From NCBI RefSeq assembly GCF_009764265.1, contig NZ_RWIR01000070.1:18562-82561 (forward strand): DNA of 64,000 nt, written 5' to 3'. A program made the translations under genes and the position numbers. The notes beneath the pieces were generated by a model. It had not been told where the DNA came from. It saw only the letters and a program-made list of their open reading frames with translations, and ran no database searches. The DNA is from Pseudomonas sp. PB101. GTDB taxonomy: Bacteria; Pseudomonadota; Gammaproteobacteria; Pseudomonadales; Pseudomonadaceae. This document shows positions 28,450 to 37,023 of the stretch, in pieces (the first letter of the stretch is position 1; every line of letters starts with the position of its first letter).

Positions 28450-29100
28450 TCATGACTGGAGTTTGCGCATGAACACCTTGCTCGAATAAGCGTCGATTTT
28501 CTCGTGGACCCGTTTACGGTAGTTTTCAAACTCCCCTCGGTTGAACACGAACACTCCGCCACCGGGAATGATCGCCAGTTCTCGATCGAACTCGCTCCAC
28601 AGGAAAAAGTCGTTTTCAATCACGGTCGCGCTGTAGCGCAAGCCAAGCAGGCAGACGACCACTTCGCCCGAGGTGAGCCGCTCGCAAGGCGCGCACTTGA
28701 GGATACCCGAGCCGCCTTTGGCAACATTCCCGCGAAAGAAGTCCCAGGCAAACTCATCCAGCCGCAATGCCTTGAAGGTGTCCTGGAAGAGCTGGCCCAA
28801 GCGCTCCACGCCCAATTTGCCCATAATAGTATAACTTTCACTGAGCAATTGACGGACACTTGCGACCAGGATCGGATCGGAGGGAACGAGGGTCTTGAGC
28901 GTGAATCCCGCCTTGAGCAGTCGCCCTTGAAAATAATCGAACCAGACCTTCCTCGACAACCGGTCCGGGTATTTTTCATTGGCTGCCAGTTCCGCGTACA
29001 ACAGGCAGGCTTGTATATCCTCCTGGTCTTGCGAACTTACCTGCGGGGTAAAGGACACAAGGCAACCACCCACTACGACAGCATTAACAGACGTAGACAT
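28450..29100 (-). CDS. Unknown protein A of a paralogous pair
   Basis: 216 residues; I do not recognise the family. No signal peptide or clear membrane segment. The N-terminal half is helical (EDIQACLLYAELAANEKYPD, then VRQLLSESYTIMGKLGVERL); the C-terminal half alternates as beta strands (GEVVVCLLGLRYSATV, DFFLWSEFDRELAIIPGGGV). The tail GGGVFVFNRGEFENYRKRV followed by IDAY resembles the tail of the gene just upstream (GAGVRKFNRRAFERKKTMIYAY), so the two are divergent paralogues. The frame opens with TTG at 29106, but ATG at 29100 is the better start. Base composition is visibly more A+T-rich than the flanking genes, suggesting later acquisition. Confidence 0.7.
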   Translation of the reverse strand: MSTSVNAVVVGGCLVSFTPQVSSQDQEDIQACLLYAELAANEKYPDRLSRKVWFDYFQGRLLKAGFTLKTLVPSDPILVASVRQLLSESYTIMGKLGVERLGQLFQDTFKALRLDEFAWDFFRGNVAKGGSGILKCAPCERLTSGEVVVCLLGLRYSATVIENDFFLWSEFDRELAIIPGGGVFVFNRGEFENYRKRVHEKIDAYSSKVFMRKLQS

Positions 29101-29156
29101 ATTCAACCCATACAGTCAGTACCTTGATCGACTACATTGATCAAAGCCTGCCCGCC

Positions 29157-29969
29157 TTATTGACCTGTCAATTGTTTGAAAAGACCATCAGCAAACTCAT
29201 CGTTATAGGCATATATCATGGTTTTCTTTCGTTCGAATGCACGTCGATTAAACTTGCGCACACCGGCACCCTGAAAAATCTGCAAGCCTTGGGTCTTGTA
29301 AGTCACGAATAGAAAGTTGCCGTTGTATTCCTTGTCCACCAAGTCAAGACCTCCCATCAACATGGACATGCCGCCTGGCGTCGCAATGCAAGGCACAGCC
29401 TTGAAGCTGACGACTTCGTTTTTCTTGCTGCCGGCATCGACAATCTTCAGTGCGTCCTTATCGCCCTTAAGCTTGCTGAAACCCGACGCGACAAGGCTCA
29501 AGACACTGCCCGTGCCACCGGAAATGACGGTCTCCAGTACCTGCAACACAGCCTCATTCATCGTAATGGTGAGCTGTTTGCTGACGTATTTCTTGTAGGT
29601 GAAGCTTTCCGTCACCCAGCCCACCGCCAACAATGCCTCGTTGTATTTATGGTAACGCTGTTCGTTGCTGGTTTCCTTGGGCAGGCGCCGGACCACTGCT
29701 TCGGCAAACTGCTGGCAGTCCAGCGCATCCTGCATGTCATCCTCCGAAAGCGCCTGGTCGAACACCACGAGCGAAGGCCCTACTACCGAAGCCCCTACAC
29801 CTTGTTCCGACGAATCACTCGACTCTGCGCTCAGTGTCGAGATGGAACGCTTGGTCCGCGTCCGTGGCGCGACGTTTTTCAGTTCTGCGGCAACGCCTTC
29901 GAAATAACTATCCTGCATGGCATCATCAAATGCGATTTGAGCCACCGAGCGAACATCTATATCGGTCAT
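29157..29969 (-). CDS. Unknown protein B of a paralogous pair
   Basis: 270 residues; family not recognised. A good ribosome site (AAGGGAGA) precedes the ATG. Residues about 36-60 are Ser/Thr/Arg-rich and probably disordered. They are followed by a helical part (DALDCQQFAEAVVRRLP, YHKYNEALLAVGWVTES), a glycine-rich hydrophobic stretch (VLETVISGGTGSVLSLVASGF, about 145-165) and a C-terminal beta-rich part (VVSFKAVPCIATPGGMSML, FLFVTYKTQGLQIFQGAGV) ending FNRRAFERKK. The second half aligns by eye with the downstream gene. The two genes lie 56 bases apart in one direction. No toxin, immunity or secretion label can be supported. Confidence 0.72.
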   Translation of the reverse strand: MTDIDVRSVAQIAFDDAMQDSYFEGVAAELKNVAPRTRTKRSISTLSAESSDSSEQGVGASVVGPSLVVFDQALSEDDMQDALDCQQFAEAVVRRLPKETSNEQRYHKYNEALLAVGWVTESFTYKKYVSKQLTITMNEAVLQVLETVISGGTGSVLSLVASGFSKLKGDKDALKIVDAGSKKNEVVSFKAVPCIATPGGMSMLMGGLDLVDKEYNGNFLFVTYKTQGLQIFQGAGVRKFNRRAFERKKTMIYAYNDEFADGLFKQLTGQ

Positions 29970-30077
29970 TTAAATCTCCCTTTAATTAACAAGTCGCCTC
30001 ATGCGACCACATGGAAACTAAAGCGCAGGATTGAACCAGTCAAAGTAAAAACACTGAGAACTTATTTCACGACCCCT

Positions 30078-30123
30078 GAAAAAAACAAAAGGGCCCGCGA
30101 CAACTTTCGTCAATCGCAGGCCC
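30078..30123 (-). terminator. Rho-independent terminator of the cobG-H-I-J operon
   Basis: On the minus strand GGGCCTGCGA pairs with TCGCGGGCCC (one mismatch), followed by a T-rich run (complement of GAAAAAAACAAAA). It begins about 55 bases after the cobJ stop. Confidence 0.8.
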
Positions 30124-30177
30124 CATCGTTAGTTGTTGCATTGAACATCAGCGACCTTAGAATAAAGCCGCTTTCAC

Positions 30178-31881
30178 TCAGGTCGCTGGCTTGCTGGGGT
30201 ACCAACGCGGCGTGTAAACCCAATCACCGCCGCCGACCCGCGGAAATACGCAAGTCAGGGATGAACCGATCAACACCATGGTGCGCATGTCGACCTGATC
30301 CGGGGTCAACTGACCAAGGGTGGTGACCCGTAGCGTCTGCCCCGGACGCCCGATATCCCGCCCCAGCACCACGGGAGTCTCAGGCACACGGTGCCGGGCG
30401 ACTGTGTCCAGAGCCTGGCCCAATTGCCATGGCCGGGCGCGCGAGATCGGGTTGTAGAAAGCAAGGGCCAGATCGGCTTGAGCGGCCAGGTCCAGGCGCT
30501 TCTCGATAATCGACCAAGGCTTGAGGTTATCCGAGAGCGACAGCACACAGAAGTCATGCCCCAGCGGTGCGCCGGCCTGGGCAGCCGTCGCCAGCGAGGC
30601 GGAAACCCCCGGCAAAATCTCGAGATCGACGTTGTGCCAATTGGCGTCAGTGGATTCGTGCAGCGCTTCCAGCACCGCCGCAGCCATGGCGAAAACTCCC
30701 GGATCGCCCGAAGAAACCACCACCACCGAACGCCCTTGGGCCGCCAGTTCGAAAGCGTGGCGGGCGCGCTGCATCTCTTCACGGTTGTCGGTGCAATGCA
30801 GCACCTGGTCGGCGCGAAATGGCCCGGCCATGCGCACGTAGGTTTCGTAGCCCAATACATCGTTGGCGCGGGCCAGTTCAGCCTTCACTGCCGGCACCAT
30901 CAGTTCAGCAGCACCTGGCCCGAGGCCGATCACCGCCAGCCGTCCACGCGGGCGGCCGATCTGCAACGGGTCCAACGGCTGCCCTGCCACCGCAATGGCA
31001 ACGGTGTCGCTATCAAGCATGGAAACGGGCTGGCCGATTGCAGTACGTAAACGTTCGCCAAGCGCCTTCTCAGCGCCAACAAAACGCAGCGCCACACCCA
31101 GTTCGAGCGCCGCCTCGCGCAACGCCGAACTGGCCATTTCGCTGTCGGCGGCCAACAGGCAGGCCAACGACTGCACGGCGATTTTTGCCTGATGCAACGC
31201 CTCGCGGATTGCCCCGGCGACGTTCACCAAGCCAGCATCCACAGCGACCACCACATTGCGCGGGTAGATCAACAGTTCATTGGCTGCGGGTGCCCGTTCG
31301 GCATGACTGACATGCACCGCTAGCCGGGCCTGCGCATCTTCGGGCAACTGCGCCTGCGCCAGCCACGGAGCCTCCCCCTCAATGCGCACCGTTTCCCCGG
31401 CGAGCAAATCGGAAACGAAGCGTTTGCCCAGTTCCAGATCACCAAGGGCATAGCCGCTGGGCGGATTGAGCAGGCACGTGCCGAAACGCAACTCGCCGCT
31501 GGTGGTGATCGCCGCAGCGACTTCAAGCGCAGCGGCAATCTCCCGCGCCATCACATTCACCCCGCCGAGACCGCCCAGCAGTGGAACCACGGCGCTGCCG
31601 TCTTCGGCCACCGCCAATACCGGTGGTTCGGCGCCCTTTTCCAGCAACAAGGGCGCCAACGTACGGATCACGATCCCGGCCGCGCACAGGGCAATGATCG
31701 GGGTGCCCTGCTGATAGAGTTCGCGCAGGGTCGCACCAAATTCGTGATAGACCCGATCCGCACCATCGACTCGTGCGGCCAGCCCGTGGATCAGGGCTTC
31801 GGGGTACACCTGCTGAATGCTGCGCGCGATCGCGAGGCTGCCATTGCCGAGAATGACAATCGCCGGAACTGGACGGGTCAT
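30178..31881 (-). CDS. cobJ: CbiG-CobJ fusion: precorrin-3B C17-methyltransferase with a CbiG-like N-terminus
   Basis: 567 residues, about twice a stand-alone CobJ. Residues 1-310 match CbiG (VILGNGSLAIARSIQQVYPEA, IALCAAGIVIRTLAPLL, PLLGGLGGVNVMAREIAAAL, then the CobE/CbiG C-terminal part LACLLAADSE). CobJ begins at about 313 with RLAVIGLGPGAAELMVPA and carries SSGDPGVFAMAA, LEILPGVSASLATAA and the C-terminal FYNPISRARPWQL, all typical of tetrapyrrole methylases. It contracts the corrin ring after C17 methylation. The ATG at 31881 shares a base with the cobI stop (TGATG), so an open extension to 31893 was not used. Confidence 0.93.
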   Translation of the reverse strand: MTRPVPAIVILGNGSLAIARSIQQVYPEALIHGLAARVDGADRVYHEFGATLRELYQQGTPIIALCAAGIVIRTLAPLLLEKGAEPPVLAVAEDGSAVVPLLGGLGGVNVMAREIAAALEVAAAITTSGELRFGTCLLNPPSGYALGDLELGKRFVSDLLAGETVRIEGEAPWLAQAQLPEDAQARLAVHVSHAERAPAANELLIYPRNVVVAVDAGLVNVAGAIREALHQAKIAVQSLACLLAADSEMASSALREAALELGVALRFVGAEKALGERLRTAIGQPVSMLDSDTVAIAVAGQPLDPLQIGRPRGRLAVIGLGPGAAELMVPAVKAELARANDVLGYETYVRMAGPFRADQVLHCTDNREEMQRARHAFELAAQGRSVVVVSSGDPGVFAMAAAVLEALHESTDANWHNVDLEILPGVSASLATAAQAGAPLGHDFCVLSLSDNLKPWSIIEKRLDLAAQADLALAFYNPISRARPWQLGQALDTVARHRVPETPVVLGRDIGRPGQTLRVTTLGQLTPDQVDMRTMVLIGSSLTCVFPRVGGGDWVYTPRWYPSKPAT

Positions 31882-32615
31882 CAGCCTTGCCACCTTTCAC
31901 CGGGAACGATGATCAACGAGAAATACGGCGAGGACATCGGCTCGACCTGATCCAGCGGCACGATCTTCTGATTGGCCATGGTCGCGCGCTCGACGTACAG
32001 CGCACGCTCGGCCAGGCCGAGTTCTTCCAGCACCTGGCGAACCTTGGGAAAGTTGCGTCCCAGCTTCATGATCACCGCTGCATCGGCATCGGCCAGACGC
32101 CGCTTGAGTTCATCGTGCGGCAACACGCCGGACAACACCGACAGGCTCTGATTGCGATACACCAGCGGCGCACCGAGCACCGAGGCGCCGCCGAGCATCG
32201 AGCAAACGCCCGGCACGACTTCGGCCTGATAACGCTCGGCGAGCCGGTCGTGCAGGTACATGTAGGAGCCGTAGAAGAACGGGTCACCCTCGCAGATCAC
32301 CGCCACGTCACGGCCCGCATCGAGATGCGCGGCCAGTTCGGTGGCCGCGTCATCGTAGAAGTCGCTGATCACTTGCTCATAGGACAACGGCGCCGGCAAG
32401 GCTTCGGTGGTCACCGGGTACACCAGTGGCAACAGATTCTGTGCGTCTTGCAGATGGGCTTCGATGATGCCGAAGGCGTTGCCCTTCTTGCCCTTGGCGA
32501 CGAAGTACGCAACGACAGGCGACTCGCGCAGCAACCGCAGCGCCTTGACGGTAATCAGTTCCGGATCACCGGGGCCGACACCGAGGCCGATCAATCGTCC
32601 AGGTTGCTGCATCAT
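31881..32615 (-). CDS. cobI: Precorrin-2 C20-methyltransferase
   Basis: 244 residues. It methylates precorrin-2 at C20 with SAM. Family motifs are GLGVGPGDPELITVKALRLL at the N-terminus, VICEGDPFFYGSYMYLHDRL, VVPGVCSMLGGASVLGAPL and MKLGRNFPKVRQVLEELG. The start overlaps the cobH stop by four bases, and the stop touches the cobJ start. Confidence 0.95.
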   Translation of the reverse strand: MMQQPGRLIGLGVGPGDPELITVKALRLLRESPVVAYFVAKGKKGNAFGIIEAHLQDAQNLLPLVYPVTTEALPAPLSYEQVISDFYDDAATELAAHLDAGRDVAVICEGDPFFYGSYMYLHDRLAERYQAEVVPGVCSMLGGASVLGAPLVYRNQSLSVLSGVLPHDELKRRLADADAAVIMKLGRNFPKVRQVLEELGLAERALYVERATMANQKIVPLDQVEPMSSPYFSLIIVPGERWQG

Positions 32616-33238
32616 TCGATCTCCGTGGCGAGGGCATTGACGGCGGCCGCGGCCATGGCGCTACCGCCCAGACGGCCTTGCATGATGACAAAAGGGACAC
32701 CACGGCTGTCGGCCGCCAGCGCCGCCTTGGATTCGGCGGCGCCGACGAAACCTACTGGAAAACCGAGGATCAACGCCGGTTTCGGCGCGCCGGCGTCGAG
32801 CATTTCAAGCAGATAGAACAGCGCCGTCGGTGCGTTGCCGATCACCACCACGCTGCCTTCCAGATGCGGCCGCCACAGCTCCAGCGCAGCGGCTGAGCGG
32901 GTATTGCCCAATTCACGGGCAAGCTGCGGAACGCTCTCGTCGCGCAAGGTGCAGATCACTGCATTGTTCGCCGGCAGGCGCGCGCGGGTCACGCCTTCGG
33001 AGACCATCCGCGCATCGCACAAGATCGGTGCACCGGCCGCCAGCGCATCACGCCCGGCCTTGCCTGCCCCCTCGGAAAACTGCAACCCGTCGATGGCCTC
33101 GACCATGCCGCAGGCGTGAATCACGCGAACGGCGAGTTTCTCCAGATCGGCCGGAATGCGCTCGAGGTTGGCCTCGGCGCGAATGATCGCGAAGGAGTTG
33201 CGATAGATCTCCTGACCGTCGCGGATGTAATCAAGCAT
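32612..33238 (-). CDS. cobH: Precorrin-8X methylmutase
   Basis: 208 residues. It moves the C11 methyl to C12 to give hydrogenobyrinate. It begins MLDYIRDGQEIYRNSFAIIRAEANL. The catalytic histidine lies in VRVIHACGMVEA, and VIGNAPTALFYLLEMLDAG and GFPVGFVGAAESKAAL complete the signature. The ATG at 33238 was chosen over an open extension to 33334 because it gives the family start and lies inside an 8-base overlap with cobG. Confidence 0.95.
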   Translation of the reverse strand: MLDYIRDGQEIYRNSFAIIRAEANLERIPADLEKLAVRVIHACGMVEAIDGLQFSEGAGKAGRDALAAGAPILCDARMVSEGVTRARLPANNAVICTLRDESVPQLARELGNTRSAAALELWRPHLEGSVVVIGNAPTALFYLLEMLDAGAPKPALILGFPVGFVGAAESKAALAADSRGVPFVIMQGRLGGSAMAAAAVNALATEIE

Positions 33239-34553
33239 CAAGGGGGCTCCGTGAGCGGGCGTCGAGCAAGGTCGCGACCGCTTCAATAGTAAGGTTGTGT
33301 GCGTGCAGCGCGCCGAAACCCGGCTGCGCTGCATCGCGAAAATAGAGATCGTAGTGGCCGGGGGCGACGGCCAGCAACGTGACAGGTGCGATATGTGCGG
33401 CGGCGCAGGAACGCGGGCAACCGCTCAGGTGTATGTTCAGCGCCGGTCCATGGCGGTGCAGCAGCGCGGCCAGTTTCAGGGCATCGCCCTTGGTTTCGGC
33501 CAGGCCTTTACCGCAGCCGTTTGAGCCGGTGCAGGCGATCAACCGGGACAAGGGCTGATCGGCTTCGCACTGCAAGCCAAGAGACTGCAATTGCCGAATG
33601 ACCTCGGCGGCATTTTCCGCGCGGACATTGGGCACCAGCAGACTTTGCCAGGGTGTGAAGCGCAAGCTCGAATCACCGAACTCGCGTGCCAGGTGTGCCA
33701 CACCGCGCAGCATCGTCGGATCGAGCCGCCCCAATGGCGGGACGGCCCCTACATAGACGACACCGGGCTCGGCCTGGGGATGTGCGCCGATGTGCAAATC
33801 ACTGCCACCCGGAATCCGCTGCCAATCGACGACCGCTTGCAGCGATACACGTTCAGCCAGTCGAAGCAGCACGTCCTCGACCGAGTATTCGGCCAGCAAA
33901 TGACGCATTCGCGTTTGCTCGGGACGCGCCAGTTCAAGGAACAATTCCAGGACCGCCACCACCAGCGCGTGCCCGTCAGCGAGAGCTATCGAAGCGGCAG
34001 GTCTGTCCGTCGGGCACCCCGCCAGACCGAACGCCAGCCGCTGCTCGCCGTTTTGCGCAAACGCAGAGAGCCACAGGTCATGGGGATGGTCGAGCATCGC
34101 CAGGTCTTCAGCGCCATCGAGCTGCACGGCGAATTTGGCACTGAGATCGTGGAAAGCTTCCTGGCTTTGCAGTGTCGCGAGGATCTGCCCGGCCAGCGGG
34201 CGAGTGTCAAACAGCATGCGTCGATCGATCCCGGCGCCGGGGCTGAGCATCAGGTTGCGCACATCGTCGCCAGCCGCCGTACGCGGCCCCAGATCGGCGG
34301 CCAGCAGGCTATCGATCAGCGCCGCTTGCTCATCACCAATGCCACGGATCTGCAGATTGGCCCGGTTGGTCGCCTCGATCGCTCCGCTGGCATATCGCTC
34401 GGCCGCAGACGCTATGACCTCGGCCTGGCCGCTGCTGATCGAACCGCCGTCCAACTTGATCCGGCAGATGCCGCCATCCAGCGCCGGGACAATACGCAGC
34501 AACCCCGGACAGGCCGAGGGGCGTAAGGCAGCGGACAGTGTACGTTCGTTCAA
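33231..34553 (-). CDS. cobG: Precorrin-3B synthase
   Basis: 440 residues. This oxygen-dependent monooxygenase of the aerobic B12 route hydroxylates precorrin-3A. It is related to sulfite/nitrite reductases: two ferredoxin-like repeats (CPGLLRIVPALDGGICRIKL near the N-terminus) and the Fe-S/sirohaem-type cysteines CTGSNGC ... CPRSC near 340-390. The only sensible start is TTG at 34553 (MNERTLSAALRPSACPG); no ATG or GTG lies further up in frame. It leads the leftward cobG-H-I-J operon, all overlapping. Confidence 0.92.
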   Translation of the reverse strand: MNERTLSAALRPSACPGLLRIVPALDGGICRIKLDGGSISSGQAEVIASAAERYASGAIEATNRANLQIRGIGDEQAALIDSLLAADLGPRTAAGDDVRNLMLSPGAGIDRRMLFDTRPLAGQILATLQSQEAFHDLSAKFAVQLDGAEDLAMLDHPHDLWLSAFAQNGEQRLAFGLAGCPTDRPAASIALADGHALVVAVLELFLELARPEQTRMRHLLAEYSVEDVLLRLAERVSLQAVVDWQRIPGGSDLHIGAHPQAEPGVVYVGAVPPLGRLDPTMLRGVAHLAREFGDSSLRFTPWQSLLVPNVRAENAAEVIRQLQSLGLQCEADQPLSRLIACTGSNGCGKGLAETKGDALKLAALLHRHGPALNIHLSGCPRSCAAAHIAPVTLLAVAPGHYDLYFRDAAQPGFGALHAHNLTIEAVATLLDARSRSPLDA

Positions 34554-34601
34554 GGCGGACCCGTTCAGGTGGCGAGGCAGTTCACGGCGAAAGTGCGCGG
34601 T

Positions 34602-34630
34602 ATTATGCCTGCTTTACTTCGCTGCATGAA
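34602..34630 (-). promoter_or_regulatory. Candidate sigma-70 promoter of cobG-H-I-J
   Basis: On the minus strand TTCATG (-35, 34625-34630) and CATAAT (-10, 34602-34607) are separated by exactly 17 bases, about 50 bases from the TTG start. The -10 is five of six, the -35 weak. This lies in the 168-base divergent region with cobL. I looked for a cobalamin riboswitch here and saw none. Confidence 0.45.
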
Positions 34631-34721
34631 AAGACTCCGGTCGGGAAGACAAGGCAGTCAGCTCAAGGAACCCGCGCTATCATGCCGCCCAACAACGTTG
34701 AACGCGTGATTGAGGAATGGC

Positions 34722-35933
34722 ATGACACCCTGGCTGACGGTAGTAGGCATCGGCGAAGACGGTTTCAAGGGCCTGGGCAAAAACGCCCGGCATGCGCTGT
34801 TGCGCGCCTCGAAAATCTTCGGCGGCCAGCGGCATCTGGATTTGCTCCCGCCGTGCATTCGCGGCGAGCGCCAGCCGTGGCCGAGCCCCTTCTGCCTTGA
34901 GTCGCTGCTTTCGAACCGTGGCGAACCCGTTTGCGTCCTGGCCAGTGGCGATCCGATGTTCTACGGCGTCGGCGCCAGCCTCGCCAGGCAGCTCCCGGTC
35001 AGCGAAATGCTGACGCTCCCCGCGCCGTCCTCCTGCTCACTGGCCGCAGCCCGTATGGGGTGGCCTTTGCAGGATGTGGCCACCCTTTCGGTGGTGGCCC
35101 GGCCTGTCGCCGCACTCAATGCCCACCTGTCCAGCGGCGTACGCTTGCTGATATTGAGCAACGACGGTCGCAGTCCTGCCGCCATCGCTGCACTGTTGCA
35201 CGAACGTGGCTTCGGCCCTAGCCGCCTCACCGTGCTGGAACATCTGGGCGGCGCAGCCGAGCGGCGTGTCGAAGGTATCGCCAGCGACTGGGGCGATCCA
35301 CCGATCGCCGACTTGAACCTGATCGCCATCGAGTGCGTGGCTGAACGCGATACACCTCGCCTGTCGCGATTGGCCGGGCTGCCCGACTCGGCCTTCAAGC
35401 ACGACGGCCAATTGACCAAACGCGACGTGCGCGCCATCACCCTTGCGCGCCTGGCGCCTGTCCCCGGCGAATTGCTGTGGGATGTCGGCGCCGGCAGTGG
35501 CTCGATCGGCATCGAATGGATGCGCGCCCACCCCGCTTGCCGCGCGTTGGCCATCGAGGCAGATGTGGGCCGACAAGCGTTGATCGAACACAACCGCGAT
35601 GCCCTCGGCGTTCCCGGCCTGCAACTGGTTCGCGGCAACGCGCCACAGGCCTTGGCCGGGCTGGAGCGACCGGATGCGATTTTCATTGGCGGCGGCGTCA
35701 CCCGCGAAGGCGTCCTCGATACCTGCTGGGCCGCACTCAAACCCGGTGGCCGGCTGATCGCCAACGCCGTCACCCTGCAAAGTGAAATGACCCTGATGGC
35801 CTGGCGCGAGCAACATGGCGGAGAGCTGACGCGCATTCATATCGCGCAAGCACAACCGTTGGGCGACTTCGACACCTGGCGCCAGGCCTTGCCGATTACC
35901 TTGCTGGACGTGACGAAACCCTTCGATGCGTGA
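34722..35933 (+). CDS. cobL: Precorrin-6Y C5,15-methyltransferase (decarboxylating), CbiE-CbiT fusion
   Basis: 403 residues. Residues 1-200 form the CbiE methylase (WLTVVGIGEDGFKGLGKNAR, VLASGDPMFYGVGASLAR, PAPSSCSLAAARMGWPLQDV). Residues about 230-400 form the CbiT methyltransferase/decarboxylase with its own SAM loop (LWDVGAGSGSIGIEWMRA, about 248-265). The ATG at 34722 has TGAGGA upstream. It begins the rightward cobL-cbiD-cobK operon with an 8-base overlap into cbiD. Confidence 0.95.
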   Translation: MTPWLTVVGIGEDGFKGLGKNARHALLRASKIFGGQRHLDLLPPCIRGERQPWPSPFCLESLLSNRGEPVCVLASGDPMFYGVGASLARQLPVSEMLTLPAPSSCSLAAARMGWPLQDVATLSVVARPVAALNAHLSSGVRLLILSNDGRSPAAIAALLHERGFGPSRLTVLEHLGGAAERRVEGIASDWGDPPIADLNLIAIECVAERDTPRLSRLAGLPDSAFKHDGQLTKRDVRAITLARLAPVPGELLWDVGAGSGSIGIEWMRAHPACRALAIEADVGRQALIEHNRDALGVPGLQLVRGNAPQALAGLERPDAIFIGGGVTREGVLDTCWAALKPGGRLIANAVTLQSEMTLMAWREQHGGELTRIHIAQAQPLGDFDTWRQALPITLLDVTKPFDA

Positions 35934-37023
35934 CGAAACCGCCGAACAACCCGCCCCCCTGCGCAGTGGCCTGACCACCGGCAGTTGCGCCACGGCCACC
36001 AGCCTCGCTGCCGCGCGCCTGCTGCTGGATGGCACAGCGGCCGATGCCGTGGAAATCGTCCTGCCCAAAGGCAAGCAGGTGCAGATGCGCCTGGAGTTCT
36101 GCCGCCTCAGCGGGGACGGTGCCGAAGCGGGAACCCTCAAGGACGCCGGTGACGATCCGGACGTGACCCATGGCGCCCTGCTCTACTCCCAGGTGCGCTT
36201 GAGCACCGAACCCGGGGTTCGCTTTCATGCCGGTCGCGGCGTCGGCACCGTGACCCGGCCCGGGCTGGTGCTGGCTGTCGGCGAACCGGCGATCAACCCG
36301 GTGCCGCGCAAAATGATCGGCGAACACCTGGCCCGGTTGGCCGACGAACTCGGCTACAGCGGCGGTTTCGAGGTCACGGTCAATGTCGAGAACGGCGAGG
36401 CGCTGGCACTCAAAACCATGAACCCGCGCCTGGGCATTCTGGGTGGCCTGTCGATCCTCGGCACCAGCGGCATCGTCCGGCCGTTTTCCTGCGCGGCCTA
36501 CATCGCCTCGATCCACCAGGGCATCGACGTGGCAAAAACCAACGGTTACCTGCACATCGCCGCCTGCACCGGCAATGCCAGCGAAGACACCATGCGCCGG
36601 GTCTACAACCTGCCGGAAATCGCTTTGATCGAAATGGGTGACTTCGTCGGCGCCGTGCTCAAACACCTGCGCAAAGTCCCTGTGGATAAACTCAGCCTGT
36701 GCGGCGGTTTCGGCAAGATCAGCAAACTGGCGGCCGGGCATATGGATCTGCACAGCCGTCATTCGAGCATCGACCTGCCGCAACTGGCGTCATGGGCAGC
36801 GCAGGTCGGCGCCGATGCGGCGTTGCAGCAAAACATCCGCGAGGCCAACACCAGCCAGCAGGCACTGGCCATGGCCGCCGCCGCCGGGGTCGCCCTGGGT
36901 GACGCGGTCTGCCAGCACGCCCTGGACTTTGCCCGCAGCGTGGTGCCGGCGCAGGTCCAGGTGGAAGTCTTTGCCATCGATCGCCAGGGCGGGATCGTTG
37001 GCCATGCGGGAGCCTTTCAATGA
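35926..37023 (+). CDS. cbiD: Cobalt-precorrin-5B C1-methyltransferase
   Basis: 365 residues. SAM-dependent C1 methylation is known for the anaerobic route; in pseudomonads this gene takes the place of cobF in an otherwise aerobic set. Signatures are LRSGLTTGSCATATSLAAAR, LYSQVRLSTEPGVRFHAGRGVGTVTRPGL, VGEPAINPVPRKMI, NVENGEALALKTMNPRLGILGGLSILGTSGIV and DLPQLASWA. It overlaps both neighbours. Confidence 0.94.
   Translation: MRDETAEQPAPLRSGLTTGSCATATSLAAARLLLDGTAADAVEIVLPKGKQVQMRLEFCRLSGDGAEAGTLKDAGDDPDVTHGALLYSQVRLSTEPGVRFHAGRGVGTVTRPGLVLAVGEPAINPVPRKMIGEHLARLADELGYSGGFEVTVNVENGEALALKTMNPRLGILGGLSILGTSGIVRPFSCAAYIASIHQGIDVAKTNGYLHIAACTGNASEDTMRRVYNLPEIALIEMGDFVGAVLKHLRKVPVDKLSLCGGFGKISKLAAGHMDLHSRHSSIDLPQLASWAAQVGADAALQQNIREANTSQQALAMAAAAGVALGDAVCQHALDFARSVVPAQVQVEVFAIDRQGGIVGHAGAFQ

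Noticed and set aside
28450..29969. Calling the unknown pair a toxin-immunity system
   Set aside because: Only the shared tail and base composition are visible; no toxin motif, secretion signal or immunity-like small protein supports it.
34554..34721. Cobalamin riboswitch between cobG and cobL
   Set aside because: I looked for the B12 box and paired stems on both strands and found neither; the gap is also short for a full B12 riboswitch.
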